A DNA stretch of 64,000 bases from DASXRU01 sp033856235 (GCA_033856235.1 JAWVFI010000164.1:1-64000), one strand, 5' to 3'. Positions 33,045-42,610 are shown, counted from the stretch's first letter. Notes: generated from the letters alone by a model not told the origin. Program-made: numbers and translations.

Positions 33045-34133
33045 TTATGCTCCCACGTTCCTTGGGGCCCGCTCCAACTTAAAGGCGGGACGCACCTCGC
33101 CAACTACGTCACCGCGACGGTTGGTGACGGGAAAGAATGCATAAGAAGCCACAGCTTCCAGAGATTCATCCTTGAGTACGCCAAGTTGGCGCAGCGCTTC
33201 AATTACCACTGTGGGACGGGCCCGGCGATCCTCTCCATCTTCAATCTTCAGCGCTAAGCCGAATCCCTGAGGCCAATCAGCACTGGGAAGGACGGCCACC
33301 GTGTACACGCCTTCGGCGCCAACCTTGGAAATCAGCTGTCCTCGCGCCGCTCGAATCAACTCCGTATCCAGGCGCTCCTCAGTGCCGCCCACCATTTCAG
33401 GATGGTTAATCATTGCTTTCACGATTCGTTTGCACGCCTCACGGGTTTTCTCATCAAAACCGGGAGGCGGCGAAACCAGGCGTGCGTACATTTGGGCCAT
33501 CGCGCGAACAGTAATGCCAAAGACCGGAACTCCGCATCCGTCGATGCCAATGGAAATGTCTTCTACAGGTACTCCGGAGAACTGGGCCACGACCTTGCCA
33601 ATCAGGATTTGGGCTGGATTCTCCGGTTGGTCATAATCTTCCGTGGACGCATTCAGATGAAGCGCCAGAGCCAGCATTCCCGCGTGCTTTCCTGAGCAGT
33701 TGTTCTGCAGGACGTCCGGCTGGCTGCCCGACTCGCGCAGTTGACGCGCCACTTCCGGGCTGAAAGGCTCATGGATCCCACATTTTAGCGCTGACTTATC
33801 GAGGCCAACCTTTTGCAGCATCGAGCTGACTGCTGCGGTATGAATCGCTTCGCCGCTGTGTGATCCGCAGGCCACGGCTATTTCCTTTTCGGTAAATCCA
33901 AAATGGTCAGCGGCGCCGGAGGACAACAGGGGAATCGCCTGATGCGGTTTGCAGGAGGACCGCAGGAAAGTTACCGTGCCGGGCACCCCTAGCTGGGCCA
34001 GTACGTGGCCGTCGGGATCTACGGCGGCGATATGGCCGCGGTGCCGCGATTCCGTGATTGCTCCCCGGCGCACCTCAACGAGAGGGGCGGCGATGGGAAC
34101 ATCTTGATTCGTTGGGCCTTGTTTGGTTGTCAT
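33045..34133 (-). CDS. Asparaginase, type II thermolabile-like family (PF06089 type)
   Basis: A 362-residue protein matching the Rhizobium-type asparaginase family, unrelated to E. coli AnsA/AnsB. Seen marks: FLRSSCKPHQAIPLL, VACGSHSGE, LQNNCSGKHAGML and IGIDGCGVPVFG, which hold the Ser, Lys and Cys residues typical of this family. It hydrolyses L-asparagine to aspartate and ammonia in the cytoplasm. It lies upstream of the hypothetical 184-residue gene, forming a two-gene unit. Confidence 0.9.
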   Translation of the reverse strand: MTTKQGPTNQDVPIAAPLVEVRRGAITESRHRGHIAAVDPDGHVLAQLGVPGTVTFLRSSCKPHQAIPLLSSGAADHFGFTEKEIAVACGSHSGEAIHTAAVSSMLQKVGLDKSALKCGIHEPFSPEVARQLRESGSQPDVLQNNCSGKHAGMLALALHLNASTEDYDQPENPAQILIGKVVAQFSGVPVEDISIGIDGCGVPVFGITVRAMAQMYARLVSPPPGFDEKTREACKRIVKAMINHPEMVGGTEERLDTELIRAARGQLISKVGAEGVYTVAVLPSADWPQGFGLALKIEDGEDRRARPTVVIEALRQLGVLKDESLEAVASYAFFPVTNRRGDVVGEVRPAFKLERAPRNVGA

Positions 34134-34189
34134 AAGCGTTACGGGAATGATTGTATCGTGGCCGTGGGCACACCGCCAGAATGTTCAAC

Positions 34190-34229
34190 AAAAAAGAAAG
34201 GGCGAATCCGGCGGCTGCCTGATTCACCC
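34190..34229 (-). terminator. Intrinsic terminator after the 3D-domain gene
   Basis: On the minus strand GGGTGAATC pairs with GATTCGCCC (one G-U pair) around a 12-base loop and is followed by TTTCTTTTTT. It lies 25 bases after the stop of the 34255-34839 gene. Confidence 0.88.
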
Positions 34230-34254
34230 TGGTTCTGACTCTTTTCCGGCTTGG

Positions 34255-34839
34255 TTATCGCTTCGCCCGATGCCGGAGGGACTTGCGCGATGCCCCGAGG
34301 CTGAGCACGGTCAGCTTAACGCTGCGTCGTCCGAAGCGCATGGCCTCGCGTGAAGTTGGGATCCAGATATCGATGTGGCGGCCTCGCACCGCACCGCCGG
34401 TATCGGCTACCAGATACTCGCCGCTATAGGATCCAGCGTCCAAGCGCACCCGGCTTCCCAGGGGGAGGACCGAAGGATCCGCTGCTATCAAACCTTTTGT
34501 CACAAATTGCCCGCTGGCGGTTTTCCCGCGCAGGCTATAAGCGGTGGCCACATACGACTGCACTAGTCTGGCAGGCAATACGTCCGGAACAGGCGAACTG
34601 TCGGCCGTTTCCCCAGGTTTGCCGCTCGTATTCGCAACGCTTGTTGGTGACTCAGCATTGGCCAGCATGCCTGTCGGGCCAGACGGCGCTGGGTTTTGGT
34701 TCGCTTCGCTTTTCGGCTGTTGACTGGAAGGCTGCTGTAAAGGATTGGTTTCGGCTATCGAGGGCCGGGCGTAGGTAAAGAAGCTGGCTACAATCAGGGC
34801 TGCGGCGGTAACTGCGCCTCCGCCATAAAGGGATTTCAT
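34255..34839 (-). CDS. Exported 3D-domain protein (RlpA/MltA-like double-psi barrel)
   Basis: About 194 residues. A signal peptide (about 1-28, starting MKSLYGGGAVTAAALIV) and a Ser/Pro/Asn-rich linker precede a 3D domain: VATAYSLRGKTASG, VLPLGSRVRLD and the three-aspartate cluster VADTGGAVRGRHIDIW. Such domains occur in lytic transglycosylases acting on peptidoglycan (MltA, Rpf/YabE-type). Here it is the only catalytic candidate. ATG 34839 with AGGAG ten bases upstream is preferred over the frame opening at 34938. It is followed by an intrinsic terminator. Confidence 0.88.
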   Translation of the reverse strand: MKSLYGGGAVTAAALIVASFFTYARPSIAETNPLQQPSSQQPKSEANQNPAPSGPTGMLANAESPTSVANTSGKPGETADSSPVPDVLPARLVQSYVATAYSLRGKTASGQFVTKGLIAADPSVLPLGSRVRLDAGSYSGEYLVADTGGAVRGRHIDIWIPTSREAMRFGRRSVKLTVLSLGASRKSLRHRAKR

Positions 34840-35010
34840 CAAATCGGTTCTCCTGTCCGAGGTAGTTAACGATCTTTCAGCGACGCGACGCGCGAGTCCA
34901 TTCTTTCCTATGACTCGACCTCCGGCTCTAGGAGTCACTTGACGTCAGCCGGAGTTGGGGGCTTGCATCCTTGATGCGGTGCGCCGAAAGAACTCTGGAA
35001 TTACTGGGTG

Positions 35011-35048
35011 AAAAAAGAAAAACAAGCGAACGTGATCGTCCGCTTGTT
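35011..35048 (-). terminator. Intrinsic terminator after the dapF-propeller-amidotransferase unit
   Basis: On the minus strand AACAAGCGGACG pairs with CGTTCGCTTGTT (one G-U pair, 4-base loop), followed by TTTCTTTTTT. It lies about 90 bases after the amidotransferase stop codon. Confidence 0.9.
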
Positions 35049-35139
35049 AACATAGGGAGGCTAGCACAGGGATCCGGCAGTGTCCAACCGGCAGGGAGTC
35101 CTCCAACCGGCCGTTTTGCGTTAGATGCTTAAAAACCCT

Positions 35140-35772
35140 TTATAAATCGAGGAAGTTTTCAACAATTCGGCGTCCCGCGGGGTGCTCTTCGTCGAACAGT
35201 TCGGGGTGAAACTGAACTCCATGGAGGGGAAGAGTGGTGTGCTCCATTGCCTGGATGGCGCAGGTGTCGTTCCGGGCCGTGACGCGGAAATCCGCGGGTA
35301 GTTCCTTGACCTCGTCACAGTGGGAATGCCAGACACTTATCGACTGTGGCAGGTCGCGGAGAATGCCCTGGGAGCAAGGGCCACCGGCCAGCTCGACCGG
35401 GAAAAAGCCGCGCTCGCGAAAAGCTCCTTCGTAACCTTCACCGGAGGAAGTTCGCTTCATCAGATCCACAGGCGCCCCGAAGGCCAGGGCGATTTGCTGA
35501 TGCCCACCGCAAACTCCGAGTATCGGCCGGCGTGCCTGGCGAATAACTTCGAAGACCCCCATAAGGGATTCCGGCTGATAAGCGTCCCAGGGATGACTCT
35601 GGCCGCTGAGGACGATGTGTGTGGGCTTGGTATCTTCGATCAGCTTGGGGGAAACACGACTATAGGGCTCAAGGATGATCTTCAGGCCCGGCCGCACGCG
35701 TTCCAGGGAGGCTCGCAACTCCCGCGGGCTCGCTCCCTGGCCGTCGATGGTGTTGTCAACCAATAGGATCAT
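35140..35772 (-). CDS. Class I glutamine amidotransferase-like protein
   Basis: A 210-residue single GATase1 domain. The nucleophile is C88 in GVCGGHQ, with the His/Glu pair in QFHPELF (H189, E191). These domains release ammonia from glutamine for a partner synthase, or act alone as gamma-glutamyl hydrolases. No synthase is fused or next to it, so the acceptor is unknown. Its start overlaps the upstream propeller gene by 17 bases, implying translational coupling. A terminator follows at 35011-35048. Confidence 0.88.
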   Translation of the reverse strand: MILLVDNTIDGQGASPRELRASLERVRPGLKIILEPYSRVSPKLIEDTKPTHIVLSGQSHPWDAYQPESLMGVFEVIRQARRPILGVCGGHQQIALAFGAPVDLMKRTSSGEGYEGAFRERGFFPVELAGGPCSQGILRDLPQSISVWHSHCDEVKELPADFRVTARNDTCAIQAMEHTTLPLHGVQFHPELFDEEHPAGRRIVENFLDL

Positions 35773-37168
35773 TTTGAACCGTGGGAGGCGGCGGCAATAT
35801 CGGTGTGGACATTCGATGACGTCGGGGTCGTCGAGGTCTCAATCGTTGAGCCCGGGGTGGTGTCGGCGTTTGGCTGGCAACCGACTGGCCTTCTTCGGGG
35901 ATGCCCTGACCCAAACAATAGAGCTTGCCGTTGAACGCTCCCACATAGATGCGACCGTCCAGCACAGCCGGGGTTGAATTGATATTTTCACCGATCTTGA
36001 TTTCAGAGAGCAGGGTTCCGTCGCTGGCTGAAAGCATGTGCATCCAGCCGGCCTTGTCGCCGAAGATGACCCGGCCAGCGACGACCGGCGAGGTGCCCCA
36101 AATGGCTCCGCGCGCTTTGTATTTCCAAACTACGTCGCCCTTGTCCGCTGTCAGACAATAGAGATTCTTGTCGCTGGCTCCGATGAAAATCCGGCCATTG
36201 AAGTAGATTGGACTGGCCCAGATGCCAATGAACTCGCTGCTCTTGCGCGTGTGTGCGCCATCGGTCGCGAACTTCCACACCAGCTCTCCGGTCTCCTGCT
36301 TATACGCACGCACCACACCGTCTTCGGCTGCCGTGTACACAAAACCATTTACCACGGCCGGGGTGGAATCCGAATCCGCTCCGATGGCCGCTTTCCAAAT
36401 GGTCCGCCCGTCGGATGGATCCAGGCAATACAGGTCACCCTGTTCGGTTCCCAGATAAAATCGGTTGTCTTTGAAGGTGATGCTGCCTTCGACGGAACCG
36501 ACCGGGACTTTATAGACCAGCGAACCATCGGCCAGATTCAAACAGTAGAAGTTGCGATCTTCGGCTCCGAAGTAAACGCGGCCGTTAGAGACCACGGTTG
36601 AGCCGTCAACTTCAAATCCCGTTTCGTAGTCCCAAATGAGCGTTCCGTCCGCGGCGTTCAGACAGTAAATGTGATGGTCAATACCGCTGGCGATGATCTT
36701 ATCTTCGAAGATCACCGGCGTGGCTTTCTGGCTGTCCTTGCCTTTGAACTTCCAAATTACACTGCCGTCCTTCTTATTGAGGCAATAGACATGACCATCC
36801 GCGGAAGGAAAGTAAACGCGATCTTTATTAATAGACGGCTGGCCCGGCCAGGAGGTGCCAGCCCAGGGATCTTTGTGCAGCCGGCCAGCCATCCAGCCAG
36901 TCTCTACTTCCCAGATGATCTTTAACGGCTCGTCTTTCCAGGGGCCAGTGCCGTAAAAGTTTCGCTCGGCATTCCCCAGCCACATGGGAACTGCCGCGGG
37001 GGCTTTCGGCTCAGGCGGACGAGTTTCGGCAGGAGTTTCGATTGCTTTGCCGGTACAGCCGGTCAAAACAATGAGGAAAAGCAGGGCGGCGAGCGCCAGC
37101 AGACCGCGCCGGCAGTCTTGATTTGTCAGGGCGCGGCATTCCGCGGAAGGGAGATAACGAACTAGCAA
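35756..37168 (-). CDS. PQQ-type beta-propeller lipoprotein (BamB-like)
   Basis: About 470 residues. A TTG start at 37168 with GAGGAAG upstream gives a good lipoprotein signal (LLALAALLFLIVLTGC); the frame opening at 37270 would overlap dapF by 68 bases. The mature protein carries seven or eight repeats with tryptophan-docking motifs such as DGSVIWKFKGK, DGTLIWDYETG, DGRTIWKAAIG and TGELVWKFATD, i.e. an eight-bladed propeller like BamB. The proline/arginine-rich tail is not conserved. It could be a cell-surface scaffold; enzymatic PQQ binding is not indicated. It lies between dapF and the amidotransferase gene. Confidence 0.87.
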   Translation of the reverse strand: MLVRYLPSAECRALTNQDCRRGLLALAALLFLIVLTGCTGKAIETPAETRPPEPKAPAAVPMWLGNAERNFYGTGPWKDEPLKIIWEVETGWMAGRLHKDPWAGTSWPGQPSINKDRVYFPSADGHVYCLNKKDGSVIWKFKGKDSQKATPVIFEDKIIASGIDHHIYCLNAADGTLIWDYETGFEVDGSTVVSNGRVYFGAEDRNFYCLNLADGSLVYKVPVGSVEGSITFKDNRFYLGTEQGDLYCLDPSDGRTIWKAAIGADSDSTPAVVNGFVYTAAEDGVVRAYKQETGELVWKFATDGAHTRKSSEFIGIWASPIYFNGRIFIGASDKNLYCLTADKGDVVWKYKARGAIWGTSPVVAGRVIFGDKAGWMHMLSASDGTLLSEIKIGENINSTPAVLDGRIYVGAFNGKLYCLGQGIPEEGQSVASQTPTPPRAQRLRPRRPRRHRMSTPILPPPPTVQNDPIG

Positions 37169-37202
37169 GGGGGACTTCCTCGTAAAACCTAAGACTATAA
37201 CT

Positions 37203-38057
37203 CTATCGCAGCCACCGGCCACTATAAACCACATCGGCCCGGCCCGTAAGGACAACCTCGCCATCTTCACGCCATTCGATGGGAATCAGGCCGCCGGGAG
37301 CATGAACGTTAACGCTTCGATCGGTCTTGTCATTAATCACTGAAGCAACCACCGCGGCACAGGAACACGTTCCGGACGATTCCGTTTCCCCGACGCCTCG
37401 CTCCCAGATTCGCTCTTCAATATTGCCACGATCACGAACGCGAACAAAGATTACGTTGGTGCGGTCGGGAAATAGTGGATGGATTTCGATGGCCCGGCCG
37501 ATTCGCCGCCAGTCGAGCGCCTCGAAATCATCTACGAAGACGCAACAGTTTGGATTACCCATCTGCAGCGCGGTTACCGGGTAGATTTCTCCGGCAACGT
37601 CGAGCGGATAATCAATGATGCGCTCCAGCGGACCGCTGGTCAGCATGGGAACGGAGGCGCTATCAAACTTCGGCTGGCCCAATTCTGACTCGAACAGGAA
37701 ACCGCCGGTACCTAAACGCTCCAGCAGCCGGTATCGTTTTACCCCGGCCCCTGTTTGCAAACGTAGCTCCTCGCGCGACCAACGTTCGTGATAGAAGAGA
37801 AAAGCCGCGGCGCAACGAGTGCCATTTCCTGACAGATTTGCTTCGCTGCCATCGACATTGAAAATGCGGACGACAAAGTCGGCGCCCGGATCCTGAGAAG
37901 GTGAGACGACGTCGATGCCGTCCGCCCCGGCGCCGTAATGCCGGTTGCAAACGGCACGCGCAAACTCATTGAGATCGTCGATGGCCGACAGTTGCTCCGC
38001 CTCAAAGACGATGTAGTCGTTACCAAAGCCCTGAAACTTGGTGAAGTTTATCGCCAT
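37203..38057 (-). CDS. dapF: Diaminopimelate epimerase
   Basis: A 284-residue enzyme with the two catalytic cysteines: C82 in NLSGNGTRCAA and C231 in ESSGTCSCAAV. The N-terminus NFTKFQGFGNDYIV is typical. It interconverts LL- and meso-diaminopimelate, feeding lysine and peptidoglycan synthesis. ATG 38057 is chosen because the longer frame overlaps the DinB gene. The order DinB, dapF, propeller lipoprotein, amidotransferase suggests one transcript. Confidence 0.96.
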   Translation of the reverse strand: MAINFTKFQGFGNDYIVFEAEQLSAIDDLNEFARAVCNRHYGAGADGIDVVSPSQDPGADFVVRIFNVDGSEANLSGNGTRCAAAFLFYHERWSREELRLQTGAGVKRYRLLERLGTGGFLFESELGQPKFDSASVPMLTSGPLERIIDYPLDVAGEIYPVTALQMGNPNCCVFVDDFEALDWRRIGRAIEIHPLFPDRTNVIFVRVRDRGNIEERIWERGVGETESSGTCSCAAVVASVINDKTDRSVNVHAPGGLIPIEWREDGEVVLTGRADVVYSGRWLR

Positions 38058-38061
38058 GTAA

Positions 38062-38583
38062 TCAGTCGCTGGCCTTCTGCGGATCGCCAAAAACCTTGCG
38101 AAAACGTTTGGTCAGCACCGGCTCGATGCCCAGCAGGCGCAGGTAAACGGTCAGTTGACCGCGGTGATACATTTCGTGGGCGATGGCAAAAGAGATGAAA
38201 GAATATTTCGTGATGGACTTGCCATCGAAGCGCTTCATTTCACGGCCCAATTCATCGCTCGCGCTCAAGAGTTTGGCCGCCGTCTCGTCCATGCTGTTAC
38301 GCAGAAGCGCGACGAGTCCCTCCTTGTCGCTAATACCGCCAACTTCCGGCGCATAGACTTTTATCTGTTCAGCAAAGGATTGCCGGAGCAGATTAGTATC
38401 GGCGCGACAGGCTTCACCCATTAGCATCTTCTGGGCCTCGACGACATGCTGCAGCAAGGCGGCAACTGAACGCGTGTCCGGAGTGGCCTGGAAGCTGAAC
38501 TTGTCAGCAGGAATACTTTCGGCTTCATCAACCAAACCGGAGCGCACTTCTTTCCAGTTTTCAATTAAGGCATCAAGAGACAT
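38062..38583 (-). CDS. DinB-family (four-helix bundle) protein
   Basis: A 173-residue DinB/YfiT-like four-helix protein. The three metal-binding histidines are H46 (LLQHVVEA) and H136/H140 (IAHEMYHRGQL). Members are metal-dependent thiol transferases or hydrolases linked to low-molecular-weight thiols such as bacillithiol. The partner thiol in this organism is not known. Four bases separate it from dapF. Confidence 0.9.
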   Translation of the reverse strand: MSLDALIENWKEVRSGLVDEAESIPADKFSFQATPDTRSVAALLQHVVEAQKMLMGEACRADTNLLRQSFAEQIKVYAPEVGGISDKEGLVALLRNSMDETAAKLLSASDELGREMKRFDGKSITKYSFISFAIAHEMYHRGQLTVYLRLLGIEPVLTKRFRKVFGDPQKASD

Positions 38584-38607
38584 GGGGGTAATCCTCCTGA
38601 AAAGTTT

Positions 38608-40236
38608 CTATTGTGATCGTCCAGCGAAAGATGCCAGCAATACCGCGATCGCATCGATCGAGTCTTTGCGCACGGCGCTGGCGTCGGGGTAGTTATTCAA
38701 CATCATGGAAAAAGCCAAACGCTCTCCAGCAGCGCTAGTGACATAGCCGGAAAGCGAAGCGACGGAACTGAGAGAGCCCGTCTTGGCGCGAACGTTTCCC
38801 GCGGCGGCCGTGCCCTTCATTCGACTTCGTAGCGTGCCGTCCACCCCGGCGATTGGCAAGGCATCGCGAAAGACGTCGGCGTAACGATGGCGACTCATGT
38901 AAATCAGTAGTTGCAAAGACGAGCTAGCAGTGACCATGTCGTTTCGCGAAAGGCCGGAACCGTCGTTTAAAACTATGTCGTCGGGATGGATGCCGGACTG
39001 CCGTAGGAAACCTCTGACAACTTCCAGGCCGGCTTGTTCGTCTGTTTTCGGACTAGCAGGAGCGGCTTTGCCGAGCGTGCGCAGTAGAAGTTCCGTGTAA
39101 AGGTTTTGACTGGGCTTCAAAGTCTGTGACGCGATCACGCTCAAGGGGGGCGATTGCAGATTTGTTATTTCTACCACGGGGGGTGGAATGGCCCGATCAA
39201 TTCCGCTAACCAGGTCCATTGCGCCTCGAGCGGGAACCAGGCTAGGAGTGGAACGGCCATCAACCGTCCGCGAGCGCCCATCGACCTTAATCCCACGTTT
39301 CGCCAGCGCCTCGCGCAACATTGAAACAAAAAACAACGCCGGATCGGGAACGGCAACACCGCCGGTGTAGCCTTTGTCATCAAGCGGCAAGGTGCCGGTT
39401 AGTTCAAGTACGTTTTCACCCGGCCCGCGAAATACCTCCAACGCGCTCTTACTTCCCGCGGCCGAAGTTGTGGCCCGATTCACGATCGTTACAAACGGCG
39501 CCGGCGGTCCAGTTGTGACCACGCACGGCGCTCCCACCTTCGCGCCCGGCTTGACGGTTAGGTCCAGCGAGTTGTCGTTGATGGTCAGGGCGCTGACTTC
39601 GGCGCCGTACCACCACTGCAGGTCTTCCCATTCCCAACCGCTACCCAGCGCGGGACCGGTAAGATAACTTTCATCTCCGACCAGATCGCCTTTGATGCGT
39701 TTCACGCCGGCGGCCACAATCCGATCAACTAGATTATTTATACCTTTGAAGTAGTCACCATCGTTGAAGCGGGCCGCGATCGAAGGATCCCCTCGCCCGT
39801 AGACGATCAAGTCGCCCTTGATCGTCCCATTCTTCTCAGGTTTTTCGGCGGCGTAAACTGAAGTTGTAAACCGGTAATCCGGTGTCAGGCGATCGAGCGC
39901 CGCCGCTACCGTGTAAAGCTTCATGTTGGAAGCGGGACGCATCAGCTTGTCGGCGCTGGCTTCGAACAGTATGCGGCCAGTTTCCAGCGAAGCCACCTTG
40001 ACGGCCAGAAAGCCCGGCGCCAGTTCGGGCCGCCGCAACACTTCATTGATACTCGCCTGTAATTCCGCGACGGTTCGCGGCGCATTCGCGGCAGCTACCT
40101 GCGAAGCATCGACGCCAGCGCGCCGATCGCGCTGCGCCTGTCCCTGCGCCAGGGTCCGCCCGATGCCGACCGGAGACAGCACCAGGCACATCAGCAGGAT
40201 GCCAATCTGCGCCCGTTGAAAATGGAATTTGTTCAT
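38608..40236 (-). CDS. dacB: D-alanyl-D-alanine carboxypeptidase/endopeptidase (PBP4 family, S13)
   Basis: A 542-residue class C-type low-molecular-weight penicillin-binding protein. A signal-anchor (about residues 10-31) leads to the SxxK motif (S103-N-M-K106 in RPASNMKLYTV), the SxN motif (S430-R-N, in GSGLSRNDM) and KTGS (from K485). The large insert between the first two motifs is normal for PBP4. It trims or cleaves peptidoglycan cross-links in the periplasm. It is followed by the DinB gene in the same direction after 24 bases. Confidence 0.93.
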   Translation of the reverse strand: MNKFHFQRAQIGILLMCLVLSPVGIGRTLAQGQAQRDRRAGVDASQVAAANAPRTVAELQASINEVLRRPELAPGFLAVKVASLETGRILFEASADKLMRPASNMKLYTVAAALDRLTPDYRFTTSVYAAEKPEKNGTIKGDLIVYGRGDPSIAARFNDGDYFKGINNLVDRIVAAGVKRIKGDLVGDESYLTGPALGSGWEWEDLQWWYGAEVSALTINDNSLDLTVKPGAKVGAPCVVTTGPPAPFVTIVNRATTSAAGSKSALEVFRGPGENVLELTGTLPLDDKGYTGGVAVPDPALFFVSMLREALAKRGIKVDGRSRTVDGRSTPSLVPARGAMDLVSGIDRAIPPPVVEITNLQSPPLSVIASQTLKPSQNLYTELLLRTLGKAAPASPKTDEQAGLEVVRGFLRQSGIHPDDIVLNDGSGLSRNDMVTASSSLQLLIYMSRHRYADVFRDALPIAGVDGTLRSRMKGTAAAGNVRAKTGSLSSVASLSGYVTSAAGERLAFSMMLNNYPDASAVRKDSIDAIAVLLASFAGRSQ

Positions 40237-40296
40237 TTAGATTGATTAGGTTATCGCTAAGGACTTCAGACTGTATTTGGACGGGCGGCCGGATTA

Positions 40297-41739
40297 TTAA
40301 TGCTCTCGTCCATGACCGTCTTCGCCAATGGTGTAGAGCGAAACGGAACTGGATAAACCGCGCCCGGATAATCTTCCGGCCATGATCACCACCATCTCGC
40401 CTTTTTGCACGATGCCGGCTTCCAGCAGGACCCGCTCGCCCGCCAGCAGCATCTCTTCTGTGTTTTCGCACGGGGGACAGACGAGGGGTTCGACTCCCCA
40501 GATAAGAGCCAGCTCGTTAAGTACATCCCACGAAGGAGTAAGCGCCACGATCCTTTGTTCCGGCCGCAACGCCGACAAGCGCCGTGCCATCAGACCTGAC
40601 TCGGTAAAGACCGCAGTGGTCCTGGTGCCCATCTCATTTGCAGCGAAGGCGGCCGCTTCGCAAAGGGCGCGACTGACACGACCGGATTGCCGGCCGATAA
40701 GTTTGGTGATGTCCTCGGGTTCGCTGTCTCGTCCCGTCTCGGCCGAATCGATAATGCGGGCCATGGTTTGCACGGCGGCCACCGGATAATTTCCCGCCGC
40801 GGTTTCGTTGGACAGCATGACGCAATCCGAGCCGTCCCAAACCGCATTTGCCACGTCGGAGGCCTCAGCCCGCGTGGGCCTGGGACTGGCAACCATCGAC
40901 TGCAGCATCTGTGTGGCGGTGATCACCAGTTTGCCGGCGGTATTGGTTTTTTCAATGATCCGTTTCTGATAAACGGGAACCAGTTCCACACTCGTCTCCA
41001 CGCCAAGGTCACCGCGCGCCACCATGATGCCGTCGGCGGCGGCGATAATGTCATCGAGATGATCGATGGCTTCGGCCTTTTCGATTTTTGCGATCAGCGG
41101 GGCGGTCCCGCCGCTCTCTTTGATTAAGGCTTTTGCTTCTGCGCAATCCTCCGCCCGGCGCACAAAGGACAAGGCAATGTAGTCGGCTTGTTGTTTGACT
41201 GCCCAAATCAGATCGGTGCGATCTTTGTCAGTCAGCGATTGGATGGGCAGATTTACACCCGGCAGATTGATCCCTTTGCGCTCACCAAGCAGGCCGCCGT
41301 TGATGACCCTGCAGATGACGTCGGTTTCAGTGGTTGATTCGACAGTCAATTCGATAGCGCCGTCATCCAGAAGCAGACGCGCACCTGGCCGGACGTCACG
41401 AGCGATGCTCGCGTAGTTTGTAGAGACCTCGTGACTGCTGCCCTCAACCGATCGGGTAGTAACAATGAATTGCGAACCCGCCTCAAGCATGACCGGCTGA
41501 TGGTCTTTCAATCCATCGGTGCGAATCTTGGGTCCGGAAAGATCGACGAGGACCGCCAGCGGCCGCTTCATGGCTTGCGCCGCCTGGCGTGCCGCGCGAA
41601 TGTCTTCGGCCTTTTCGTCCTGACTGCCGTGCGACATATTAATGCGCACACCATTGACGCCCGCCGCGAGCATTGCGTCTAAAACACCAGGCTCGCGAGT
41701 TGCCGGTCCCAGGGTTGCCAGTATCTTTGCTTGTCTCAA
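40297..41739 (-). CDS. pyk: Pyruvate kinase
   Basis: A 480-residue glycolytic enzyme converting phosphoenolpyruvate and ADP to pyruvate and ATP. Seen: RQAKILATLGPATR and INMSHGSQDE at the N-terminus, IAKIEKAEAIDHLDDI with the catalytic lysine, MVARGDLGVE (metal and substrate loop) and ATQMLQSM. The C-terminal alpha/beta domain is complete. The next gene upstream (ICMT-like) ends 10 bases before its start, so both may be co-transcribed. Confidence 0.97.
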   Translation of the reverse strand: MRQAKILATLGPATREPGVLDAMLAAGVNGVRINMSHGSQDEKAEDIRAARQAAQAMKRPLAVLVDLSGPKIRTDGLKDHQPVMLEAGSQFIVTTRSVEGSSHEVSTNYASIARDVRPGARLLLDDGAIELTVESTTETDVICRVINGGLLGERKGINLPGVNLPIQSLTDKDRTDLIWAVKQQADYIALSFVRRAEDCAEAKALIKESGGTAPLIAKIEKAEAIDHLDDIIAAADGIMVARGDLGVETSVELVPVYQKRIIEKTNTAGKLVITATQMLQSMVASPRPTRAEASDVANAVWDGSDCVMLSNETAAGNYPVAAVQTMARIIDSAETGRDSEPEDITKLIGRQSGRVSRALCEAAAFAANEMGTRTTAVFTESGLMARRLSALRPEQRIVALTPSWDVLNELALIWGVEPLVCPPCENTEEMLLAGERVLLEAGIVQKGEMVVIMAGRLSGRGLSSSVSLYTIGEDGHGREH

Positions 41740-41748
41740 AAAAATCCC

Positions 41749-42360
41749 TCAGCTGCGTTTGAAACTGAATAACCGGGGCACGACCGCGGGAACCCTATGT
41801 GTATAGGATTCAAACTCCGCCCCAAATGCCCCGCGTAGCAATTTTTCCTCGCTAAGGATGCGGGTGCGAGTGCCAAATGCAAAAACTATTACGGCTGCGA
41901 TTAGAGCGATCCAGTGACTGAGGGCCAAGCCGGTTGCCAGCAACATGCCGAACATTGCGGTATAGATCGGATTGCGCACTAACTGGTATGGGCCGGCAGT
42001 GATCAACTTGTGTCCCTCAACCAGCCGCGCCGTAACGCTCCATTCTTTTCCCAGGGTGCGGATGGCCGTCATTACCAGCCAGATGGACGCGACCGCGATA
42101 GCGATTGTGATCGCGCCAAGGGTGATTTCAAAAGGCCGGCTGAGCTTGAAGGGCGGCGAAAACATCGGGCGACGCACACTCCACACAATCGCGTAGCTCA
42201 GCCCTTGTAGTGCGACGCCAAGCAAGGAACGGCTCTCCCGCTTACTCTCCGGCGCGGCCGGTGGTTTTTTGCGAAATAAAAAGATGCCGGCAAAAGTAAC
42301 CCAGCACAGCATTATGGCGACGAACACAATCGTCGGTAGAAGCTCAAGCTGCAATGTCAT
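41749..42360 (-). CDS. Isoprenylcysteine carboxyl methyltransferase-like membrane protein
   Basis: A 203-residue protein with about five transmembrane helices. The ICMT/PEMT signature is present: GPYQLVRNPIYTAMFGML and the C-terminal LSEEKLLRGAFGAEFESYTHRVPA. These proteins methylate lipid-like substrates with S-adenosylmethionine in the membrane; bacterial substrates are mostly unknown. Located just upstream of pyk. Confidence 0.87.
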   Translation of the reverse strand: MTLQLELLPTIVFVAIMLCWVTFAGIFLFRKKPPAAPESKRESRSLLGVALQGLSYAIVWSVRRPMFSPPFKLSRPFEITLGAITIAIAVASIWLVMTAIRTLGKEWSVTARLVEGHKLITAGPYQLVRNPIYTAMFGMLLATGLALSHWIALIAAVIVFAFGTRTRILSEEKLLRGAFGAEFESYTHRVPAVVPRLFSFKRS

Positions 42361-42454
42361 AAGACGACTATAGACTTTGCCAAACCCACAAGCTTTCGCG
42401 AAGCAATCATTCTATACGACGCGCGGTAATGGCAAAAGGTGAGTGCTGTAGGTC

Positions 42455-42610
42455 GTTTCGGCTGCGCCGTCCGATGTGCGGAAAGACTCTGCCTGTCCGG
42501 GTGACAGTACTCATCATGAGGCTGCGCCTGAGTTCCAAGGCGTAGCCTCGGATTTTTTTGACTCGCTACGGAAGGGCACAGCCCTTCCGCACATCAGGCG
42601 GCCCAGCCGA
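42455..42610. repeat. Intergenic palindromic element (family C, second copy)
   Basis: The ends CGGCTGCGCCGTCCGATGTG and the reverse complement of the right end, CGGCTGGGCCGCCTGATGTG, match each other and the element at 6231-6393. Inner hairpins such as AGGCTGCGCCT and GAAGGGCACAGCCCTTC are present. It ends 6 bases before the yacG stop codon. Confidence 0.8.

Noticed and set aside
35756..37270. 504-residue version of the propeller lipoprotein
   Set aside because: It overlaps dapF by 68 bases and places about 55 residues before the lipobox; the TTG at 37168 with GAGGAAG fits better.
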